DNA of 35,436 nucleotides, from IMG/VR virus record IMGVR_UViG_3300046454_000075, positions 1 to 35,436 of that record, one strand, 5' to 3'. The notes under the pieces were generated by a model. That model searched no databases, was not told the origin of the DNA, and saw nothing but the letters and a program-made list of their open reading frames with translations. Positions 29,258 through 35,436 of the stretch are shown piece after piece (the first letter of the stretch is position 1; each line of letters starts with the position of its first letter). The DNA comes from a virus. The position numbers and the translations under genes were made by a program.

Positions 29258-29463
29258 GCCAGGCTCTAGAGGGGACTTTCGAGTTTCCCGCCGAGGCGCT
29301 GCCTCTTGAGGATTACCGGACGTGGCGGCTATGCACCCTCATGGGTTGCCGCCCGTCCGACCTCGACGACGAATCGGCCGTGAAACTGGATTGGCTACTA
29401 GCCGTAGATGACGCCGTGTCCCGTGCCCGCGCTAACAAGGAAAGGGCGGCGGCGAATGGCTAA
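29230..29463 (+). CDS. Tail assembly chaperone, -1 frameshift extension
   Basis: In the -1 frame relative to 28820-29257, the sequence is open from 29230 (after a stop at 29227) to TAA 29461. It encodes a well-composed segment (ALEGTFEFPAEALPLEDYRTW, CRPSDLDDESAVKLDWLLA). No ATG or GTG lies near its beginning, so a frameshift between 29230 and 29257 is required. TTCCCCT at 29230-29236 is the most likely slip site, though it is not a classic heptamer. The end overlaps the next gene by eight bases. Confidence 0.75.
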   Translation, partial: FPYRSLWRLSQALEGTFEFPAEALPLEDYRTWRLCTLMGCRPSDLDDESAVKLDWLLAVDDAVSRARANKERAAANG

Positions 29464-29956
29464 TGAGGCGTTCGGCGCCCTAATCGAGGGTGCCAAGGCT
29501 GCCGAGGCGGAATTGATCGCCATGGATAAGCGGGTTGACCTCGCGACGGTCGCCGCCATTAAGAAAGTGCAGTCACTCACTCGGGCCCGTGTCCGGTCGA
29601 GGCTGCGAGGTCGCGCCCGCTGGAATCACCGTGGGCAAGGTGTGGCGTTCCCGTTCATTACGAGAGTGGATATCAACGGTGGCGGTTCCGGCCACGTGAA
29701 CCGTTCGGGTGGCCCGGGGCGCTTTACCGGCACGCTGAACGGCGCCGTGCGCGCTAGCCGTAAGCCCCGCCTAGAGGGCAAGGGCACCTATTCCGGCGTC
29801 GTGTTTATGGGCAGCAAAGTTGCCCCCGTCGCGAACGTCTATAAGGCCCGAGAAGAGGCTAATCACCCGTACTTTGCCCCGGGCGTGAATTCGGCCAAAC
29901 CGAAAATGCCCATCGTGTGGGAAAAGGCATGGGCGAAAGCCACCGCAACCAAATAA
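29456..29956 (+). CDS. HK97 gp10-like neck/tail completion protein (tentative)
   Basis: The 166-aa basic protein begins MANEAFGALIEGAKAAEAEL, with an N-terminal helix. The body is Arg/Gly-rich (RGRARWNHRGQGVAFPFITRV), and the end PYFAPGVNSAKPKMPIVWEKAWAKA resembles HK97 gp10-type proteins. The location just before the tape measure gene is not the usual place for gp10, so a minor tail role is possible. ATG 29456 (AAGGAAAGG upstream) is preferred to an earlier start at 29408 in the same frame, which would overlap the chaperone extension more. Confidence 0.6.
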   Translation: MANEAFGALIEGAKAAEAELIAMDKRVDLATVAAIKKVQSLTRARVRSRLRGRARWNHRGQGVAFPFITRVDINGGGSGHVNRSGGPGRFTGTLNGAVRASRKPRLEGKGTYSGVVFMGSKVAPVANVYKAREEANHPYFAPGVNSAKPKMPIVWEKAWAKATATK

Positions 29957-29967
29957 GGGGGTAACCG

Positions 29968-32541
29968 ATGGGTGCGTTGCCCCCGATCTTTATCGAGTTC
30001 CTAGGTAAGAAGACTGGGTTTTCCGCCACCGCAAAGGGTGTCCGCACCGAGCTAGCCGAGGTCGAGGCGCAGGGCGGCGGGCACATGAAGCGCCTTAGCG
30101 GCGTTGCGAGTGCTGCCCTACTCGGAATCGGCGTGGCGGCGGGCGTTACCGCTGTCAAGACAATTCACATGGCTGCCGACTTTCAGACTTCCATGACTCG
30201 TGTTCGCACGGGTGCGGGTGAGTCGGCGCAGAATATGAAACTCGTGTCAGACGGCGTCCTCGCCATGGCGGGGCAAGTCGGCCAGTCGACACAGCAGCTA
30301 ACGCAGGGCCTCTATACGGTCGAGTCTGCCGGTTACCACGGCAGTGCAGCGCTACAGGTACTCAAGACGTCTGCGCAGGGTGCAAAGGTGGGCGCTGCCG
30401 ACCTCGGCACGGTTACCGACGCTGTGACGACGGCGCTAAACGCGTATCACCTAAGCGCCAAGGATGCCGTACCGACCATGAATGCGTTGGTTGCGACCGA
30501 GGCCGAGGGCAAAACCAACATGGAAGCCCTAGCCGGTTCCATGGCCTCGATTCTCCCCGTGGCCTCGGCGGCACATGTCGGCCTTAACGAGGTTCTCGGC
30601 GCCATGGCCACAATGACGTCGCAGGGTACTTCCGCCGACGTGGCAGCGACCTACCTACGGCAGACGATCGGGCAACTCTCGAACGCCACGCCCAAGGCTG
30701 CCGCCACTATGAAGGGGCTAGGGCTCGACGCCAACAAGGTTGCGCTAGAGCTAGGTCACAAGGGCCTCGCCGCCACGCTGGAAACCCTTACGGGCGCCAT
30801 CAAAAACAAGATGGGTCCCGGCGGCACGGTCCTTATCGACACGCTGCAAAAAGCGTCGAAGAATTCCAAGGACTTTAACGGCCAGCTCAACAAGATGAGC
30901 GGTTCCCAAAAGACGTACATCGGCGCCCTCGCGACCATGGTCGGCGGCACCAAATCCATGATGGGTGCGCTACAGCTAACCGGCTCGCATATGAAGACGT
31001 TTAAGGACGACGTCAAGGGCGTTGGCGACCACGTGCGAAAGGGCGGTAAGTCGGTCGAGGGTTGGGCCGACGTACAGAAGACGTTCAATCAGCGCATGGC
31101 CGAGGCCAAGGGTTCCATGCAGTCGCTCGGAATCTCAATCGGCCTCGCGCTGTTGCCCGCAGCGACAAAGCTAATGGCGGGGTTCGCGAAGATAGCGGGG
31201 TTCCTTGCGAGGAATCACACGCTGTTGTTGCTGTTCGCCGCAGGGCTTACCGCAGTCGCAATCGGTCTAGCGGCGGCGAAAATCGCCACGATCGAATGGA
31301 CCACGGCACTAGAGATAAACCCGGTCTTCCTGATAGCTACGGCAATCGCGCTTTTGGTGTTCGGCCTAGTCGAATTGGTCCTCCACTGGAAGCAGGTAGC
31401 GGCGTGGCTTTCCGGCGCGTGGAAGTCAGTCGTTCACGGCGTCGGCGAGGCTTGGCATTGGCTAGCGGGCGAAACGTCGAGTGCCTGGCACGACATTGTG
31501 CATTGGGTAACGTCGGCGTGGAATTCCGTAGCGTCGTTCTTTTCCTCGGCGTGGCACGCTGTGGCCGACCCGATAGTGAATGCCTGGCATTGGGTGTCCC
31601 GGGTCACCTCGACGGTTTGGAACGCAATAGCCGGGTTCTTCAAAAAGTGGTGGCCCCTGCTGTTCGTGATTTTCCTGCCGTTCGTTGCGCTTATCGTCGC
31701 GCTGTGGAATCACTTCCATAAGCAGATCGAGGCGACGGCCAAAACCGTTTGGAACGCCCTAGCCGGGTTTTTCGAGTCCATATGGCACGGCCTAGCGGAC
31801 GCGGCAAAGTTCATATGGGGGCTCATAAAGTCGTACATCGTGCAGCCGGTCGAGGAAGTGTGGCGCTACCTCAAGGCAGGTTGGCACACCTTTGCCGGGT
31901 GGATGTCTACGGCGTGGCACGGCATTAGCTCCGTAGCGTCCTCGATTTGGGGCTCAATCAAACGCAACATGATTCAGCCGATAACCGATACCTGGCACAC
32001 GATCACTCGAATCATGGGCCAGGTAAAGGACGCCATTTCCGGCAAGCTGCATGAGGCGTTCAACGCCGTAAGGGACGTCGGTAAGTGGTTCGAGTCCATC
32101 GGTACGTGGATTGTTCACGGCATCGTTTCCGGCATCGAGGGTGCGGCCGGTTCGCTGTTCGGGTCCCTTAAGGATCTCGCCTCGAACGCGCTGAGTTCGG
32201 CTAAGTCGTTCCTCGGCATCAACTCGCCCTCGCGTGAGTTCGCCGAACAGGTCGGCCACTGGATTCCCCACGGTATCGCCGAGGGTGTCCGCAACTCCGC
32301 GCACGCTGTGAAGGCTGCCGTAAATGAGGCGACCGGCGCGGCCCTCGGGCGCGTCAACGTCGGCGGGCAGATCTCGCTAGGCATGGGCACCTCGGGCGGC
32401 TACGGCGGCACTACGACCGTTATTAACGTGCACGTCGAGGGTTCCGTCATGGCGGAACAAGACCTACGGGACGTGCTACAGCGCGAAATGTTGCGCCTCG
32501 GCGCCCGCAACTCGGGCACGTGGCAGCCGTACCGACGCTAA
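29968..32541 (+). CDS. Tape measure protein
   Basis: The 857-aa protein is the longest complete tail gene. It has the phage tail tape measure signature (AADFQTSMTRVRTGAGESAQNMKLV, TQGLYTVESAGYHGSAALQVLKTSAQGA) and hydrophobic, probably membrane-inserting segments at residues about 395-490. A Trp-rich repeat zone (about 475-670) follows, with AW/TVW at roughly 11-residue intervals. It ends in the usual Gly-rich tail after INSPSREFAEQVGHWIPHGIAEG. Its length sets the length of the tail. ATG 29968 has AAGGGGGTAACCG upstream. CTA leucine codons are frequent. Confidence 0.93.
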   Translation: MGALPPIFIEFLGKKTGFSATAKGVRTELAEVEAQGGGHMKRLSGVASAALLGIGVAAGVTAVKTIHMAADFQTSMTRVRTGAGESAQNMKLVSDGVLAMAGQVGQSTQQLTQGLYTVESAGYHGSAALQVLKTSAQGAKVGAADLGTVTDAVTTALNAYHLSAKDAVPTMNALVATEAEGKTNMEALAGSMASILPVASAAHVGLNEVLGAMATMTSQGTSADVAATYLRQTIGQLSNATPKAAATMKGLGLDANKVALELGHKGLAATLETLTGAIKNKMGPGGTVLIDTLQKASKNSKDFNGQLNKMSGSQKTYIGALATMVGGTKSMMGALQLTGSHMKTFKDDVKGVGDHVRKGGKSVEGWADVQKTFNQRMAEAKGSMQSLGISIGLALLPAATKLMAGFAKIAGFLARNHTLLLLFAAGLTAVAIGLAAAKIATIEWTTALEINPVFLIATAIALLVFGLVELVLHWKQVAAWLSGAWKSVVHGVGEAWHWLAGETSSAWHDIVHWVTSAWNSVASFFSSAWHAVADPIVNAWHWVSRVTSTVWNAIAGFFKKWWPLLFVIFLPFVALIVALWNHFHKQIEATAKTVWNALAGFFESIWHGLADAAKFIWGLIKSYIVQPVEEVWRYLKAGWHTFAGWMSTAWHGISSVASSIWGSIKRNMIQPITDTWHTITRIMGQVKDAISGKLHEAFNAVRDVGKWFESIGTWIVHGIVSGIEGAAGSLFGSLKDLASNALSSAKSFLGINSPSREFAEQVGHWIPHGIAEGVRNSAHAVKAAVNEATGAALGRVNVGGQISLGMGTSGGYGGTTTVINVHVEGSVMAEQDLRDVLQREMLRLGARNSGTWQPYRR

Positions 32542-32549
32542 CCAAGAAA

Positions 32550-32588
32550 GGGGCACCTACTAGTCACTAGTAGGTGCCCCCCTCTTTT
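32550..32588 (+). terminator. Terminator built on palindrome copy 11
   Basis: GGGG before and CCCC after the palindrome extend the stem to 15 bp, followed by CCTCTTTT. It separates the tape measure gene from the minor tail gene. Confidence 0.65.
32554..32576. repeat. 23-bp palindrome, copy 11
   Basis: A perfect consensus copy that forms the core of the 32550-32588 hairpin, 24 bp before the minor tail protein start. Confidence 0.9.
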
Positions 32589-32600
32589 GAAGGTGGAACC

Positions 32601-35436
32601 TTGACTATCTCCGCAGTCGGCGGCCTCGCGCAGAACCACGGCACGGGCATTACAACGGTGGCCGTCGGGTCGCCCGTGGTGGGTCATACGCTGGTCCTGG
32701 TCGTGCGCGTGTCCTCGACGACGATCAACGCCGTTTCCGTCACCGGTGGGCTAGTCAGTTCGTGGGCGACCGTAACGGGCTTCACTGACACGCTTACCGG
32801 CGCACATGTCGACGTGTTTTACGGGACGGTTACCGGTACCGGTTCGTCGACCGCAACCATTACGTTCAGTTCGTCGAATGCGGGCATTTCAACCGAGGTT
32901 GTTTCGCAGGAATTCGCGTCCTCGATTCCGGGTGCGTCGTGGGTAGTTGCCGCCCCGGCTGCCGACATTGACGGCACGGGCACGGCGCTTACGTTCCCCT
33001 CGATTACGGCTGCCGCAGGTGGACAGCTCTATTTCGGCTACGCGTTCGTTGCGGGCACGGCTGCCGCCGGTTCAACGTCCGGGTATACCTACGCGGTTAC
33101 CACGGCCGGAAACCTCGTTACGTTCAACCCTCTAGCCTCGGGGGTGAATGCCCCTACCGCCACGCAAAGCCCCTCGGGCAACTGGTCGGCCGTTGGCTTT
33201 GTGCTGAACGACGACGCCCCTACCGCCCCGCCGACCCTTAACCAGAATTTCCCGCAAATGGAATACGGGTGGGGCGCGCTGTGGAATTGCAATGCGGGTG
33301 ACTCGCCCCTAGACCGGTATGTCGACGTGACGCCCCGCACGCAAGGGACGATCGGCACACAGCGGGGTAGGCAGTACGAACTAGACCTAGTTCAGTCGGG
33401 CACGCTGCGCGCGTCTCTGACGTCCTCTGACGGCGCCCTCGACCCGAACAACGCGGGGGGCCCGTGGGGCGGTCACATATGGCCGTATCAGCCTTTCCGG
33501 GTGCGTGCACAGTGGCCACCGACCGTGAACATTCTTGCCCCGGTCATAGCGAATGGCGGCGACGGGCAGCCGACCGGTGCACTCAATGCCGGAAACAATG
33601 GGCAGGATGTTCTGACGAACACCGACCCCGCTACCGGCAGCATCGTTGCGAGCGCTAGCGCCTACTCGGGCAGCAACGTCTTTCAGTTCTCGGTACCCGC
33701 CTCGACGGCCGTCGGCAAGCGTATTTGCTTCACCCCGCAGCCTGCTGTGTTGCCGAACACCAGCTACACCATGACCATGCGGGTTCGGAATATCACCGAC
33801 TCGACCAGCCTCGACGTACAGCCGTTCATCGGGTGGTATGGGCCCCCGCCCGCCGCTCCGCCGACTGCGTACGTGAGTGGCCCCGTTGCGACCCTCACCG
33901 GTTCCTCGGTGGCCACCGGGTGGACGACCATTACGGTTACGGCCACCGCCCCGGCTAACCCCTATGGCATGGCTGTAGGCGTTTCTGTGGCGACCTCGAA
34001 CAGCGCCACGTGTTCCGTTCAGGTCGACGGGTGGCAACTCGAAAAGGGGACGACGGCTAGCGCGTTCGTGTCGCCCGGCACGTGGTACCCCATGTACGCC
34101 GGATTCATTGAGCGTTGGCCGCAGTCTTGGGCGCTAAACAACACCCTCGGCATGGTCGAGCCGACCGGCGTCGATGCTTTCGCGCTGTTGTCGCAGCGCA
34201 TCTTGCGCGCCCCGTTCACTGAGGAAATCTACCGGCGTAATCCGTCGTTCCTGTTCACCCTCGGCGACCCGTCCGGCGTGCAGTCGTTCGCCGACTCGAC
34301 GGGTAATTTCCCGGCACCTCAGATCAACAGCGGCAAGTTCGGCCCGGGTTCGCTCACGTCGGGCAACTCGATTACCTCGTCGTCCTCGACGGGCGCCTAC
34401 ACGGGGTCGAGCGGCAGCGTCGTGACTATCTCGAACAGCAACCCGGGTTCGCCGACGCCCGGACCGGCGTCGTTCATCTCTCTGTCGGGTGCGGGCATTC
34501 GCGGACCGGTCACCCCGACCACATGGACGCGCATGGTTGCGTTCCGCTACACGGGGCCGACGCCGACCGACCGCGCTGTCATTTGGTCCACCATGGACCG
34601 GCAGCGATCCGGGGGTTTGCCCTCGGGTTCTCAGTTTTGGCTAACGATCGACAGTTCCGGCAAGTTCTACGCGGCGCTAGGCGGTCCGACGGGTAACAAC
34701 GTCACCGGGTATTACCCGCAGGTGGGCGGCTCGACTGTTTCCGTGAATGACGGAAATTGGCATCTAGTCGGCGTGTCGATGAACGCGACGACCGGCGACC
34801 TATGGGTTTCCATCGACGGGAACAGTTCCTATTGGGCCAATGCGGGTGCACATAACCCGACTAAGTGTCTGAGTGACGCCCTCGGCAACTGGATTGATGA
34901 CACGACCGGAAACGGGTCGGTGTGGAATTTCAAGGGCGACATTTCTTACGCAATGGAATTCCCGACGGCGCTAAGCGGTTCGGATTTCACGACCATTTAC
35001 AGCGCGTGGAAGAACTCATTTTCGGGCGACTCGACCGACCAGCGGTATGCGCGCATTCTGACGTATGCCGGTTACAACGGGCCGTCGACCATTCAGACGG
35101 GTCTGACTACGTCTATGGGCCCGATGAACACCGACGGGCAGGATGCACTGAGCGCCCTCGGCGACGTGGTCATTACCGAGAACGGTGAGCATTACGTAGA
35201 CCGGGTGGGATCAATCATCTTCCGGTCGCGTAGCGCACGCTACAACTCGACGACGCCCGCATACGTGTTCGGCGAGAACGTGTCGGCGGGTGAGTACCCG
35301 TACGAAGAAGTAGAGCTAGATTTCGACCCGACGCACCTCGCGAACCTCGTTCAGGTCACGCAGTCGTCGACAAACCAGGTATTCACCGCAGCCGACGCGA
35401 CCTCGCAGACGAACTATTTCCCGCGCACCATGCAGC
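32601..35436 (+). CDS. Minor tail / tail-tip protein with LamG-like domain, 3' end missing
   Basis: The frame is open from TTG 32601 (AAGGTGG four bases upstream) to the window end, 945 codons. It starts with a secreted-looking beta-sandwich region (Thr/Ser/Gly-rich, about 1-205). A tail-tip segment follows (RGRQYELDLVQSGTLRASLTSSDGALDPNN). After a second beta domain comes a concanavalin/LamG-like domain (about 545-790, with ISLSGAGIRGPVTPTTWTRMVAFRY and NDGNWHLVGVSMNATTGDLWVSID). At the end the tail-tip part resumes. LamG-like insertions bind carbohydrate, so this may contact the host surface. It does not begin with ATG, so it is easily missed. Confidence 0.82.
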   Translation, partial: MTISAVGGLAQNHGTGITTVAVGSPVVGHTLVLVVRVSSTTINAVSVTGGLVSSWATVTGFTDTLTGAHVDVFYGTVTGTGSSTATITFSSSNAGISTEVVSQEFASSIPGASWVVAAPAADIDGTGTALTFPSITAAAGGQLYFGYAFVAGTAAAGSTSGYTYAVTTAGNLVTFNPLASGVNAPTATQSPSGNWSAVGFVLNDDAPTAPPTLNQNFPQMEYGWGALWNCNAGDSPLDRYVDVTPRTQGTIGTQRGRQYELDLVQSGTLRASLTSSDGALDPNNAGGPWGGHIWPYQPFRVRAQWPPTVNILAPVIANGGDGQPTGALNAGNNGQDVLTNTDPATGSIVASASAYSGSNVFQFSVPASTAVGKRICFTPQPAVLPNTSYTMTMRVRNITDSTSLDVQPFIGWYGPPPAAPPTAYVSGPVATLTGSSVATGWTTITVTATAPANPYGMAVGVSVATSNSATCSVQVDGWQLEKGTTASAFVSPGTWYPMYAGFIERWPQSWALNNTLGMVEPTGVDAFALLSQRILRAPFTEEIYRRNPSFLFTLGDPSGVQSFADSTGNFPAPQINSGKFGPGSLTSGNSITSSSSTGAYTGSSGSVVTISNSNPGSPTPGPASFISLSGAGIRGPVTPTTWTRMVAFRYTGPTPTDRAVIWSTMDRQRSGGLPSGSQFWLTIDSSGKFYAALGGPTGNNVTGYYPQVGGSTVSVNDGNWHLVGVSMNATTGDLWVSIDGNSSYWANAGAHNPTKCLSDALGNWIDDTTGNGSVWNFKGDISYAMEFPTALSGSDFTTIYSAWKNSFSGDSTDQRYARILTYAGYNGPSTIQTGLTTSMGPMNTDGQDALSALGDVVITENGEHYVDRVGSIIFRSRSARYNSTTPAYVFGENVSAGEYPYEEVELDFDPTHLANLVQVTQSSTNQVFTAADATSQTNYFPRTMQ

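Noticed and set aside
2251-32576. CRISPR array
   Set aside because: The repeats are palindromic and similar in length to CRISPR repeats, but they are 1-5 kb apart, with whole genes between them and no spacers.

Overview
The window looks like about two thirds of the genome of a temperate, long-tailed (siphovirus) phage of Streptomyces or a close relative. The evidence is the high GC content with GC-rich third codon positions, a large serine integrase, a phiC31 Gp3-like recombination directionality factor, an HK97-type head module, and nearly every gene on the + strand in tight, overlapping series. A 50-bp attP-like dyad lies intact beside the integrase gene. This suggests free phage DNA, or an unintegrated form, rather than a prophage split into attL and attR. 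The host assignment is inference; no search was possible.

Layout. 1-2204: end of a long Ala/Glu-rich early protein. 2.3-7.3 kb: early genes, with a PD-(D/E)XK nuclease, an RNA ligase, the Gp3-like RDF, many small unknown proteins, two very small membrane peptides and an HNH protein. 7.3-11.7 kb: replication, with a primase-helicase and a family A DNA polymerase. 11.7-12.2 kb: about 500 bp of structured non-coding DNA. 12.2-13.7 kb: a sigma-factor-like protein and small genes. 13.9-15.8 kb: poorly recognised accessory genes, including the only convincing minus-strand gene. 15.9-17.8 kb: attP candidate and serine integrase. 18.0-18.75 kb: a regulatory repeat, then four tRNA genes. 18.8-20.6 kb: two HNH proteins around a papain-like hydrolase, a possible cos region, and the small terminase. 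20.6-35.4 kb: large terminase, portal, protease, major capsid protein, an extraordinary His/Arg/Lys-rich protein, connectors, tail tube, frameshifted tail chaperones, tape measure, and a minor tail protein that runs off the end.

Three sets of dispersed non-coding elements tie the window together. First, eleven copies of a 23-bp odd palindrome (11-base arms around one central base) sit only between genes, at transcription-unit borders, usually 13-28 bp before a start codon. Some copies are built into terminator hairpins. They look like operators or 'stoperators'. Second, five copies of a 17-20 bp motif (CGTAAACCGTTGCGCTC and variants) precede early genes, the sigma-like gene itself and the tRNA cluster, and may be phage-specific promoters read by that sigma factor. 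Third, a 92-bp element occurs twice in opposite orientation (2711 and 18023), each time just upstream of one of these motifs.

How the parts may work together. The sigma-like protein would switch on the middle genes and tRNAs. The palindromes would let one regulator silence or terminate every unit. Integrase, attP and the RDF form the integration/excision switch. The tRNA set includes a tRNA with anticodon UAG that reads CUA, a codon rare in Streptomyces but common in the structural genes here. The RNA ligase could repair cut tRNAs. These links are inferences.
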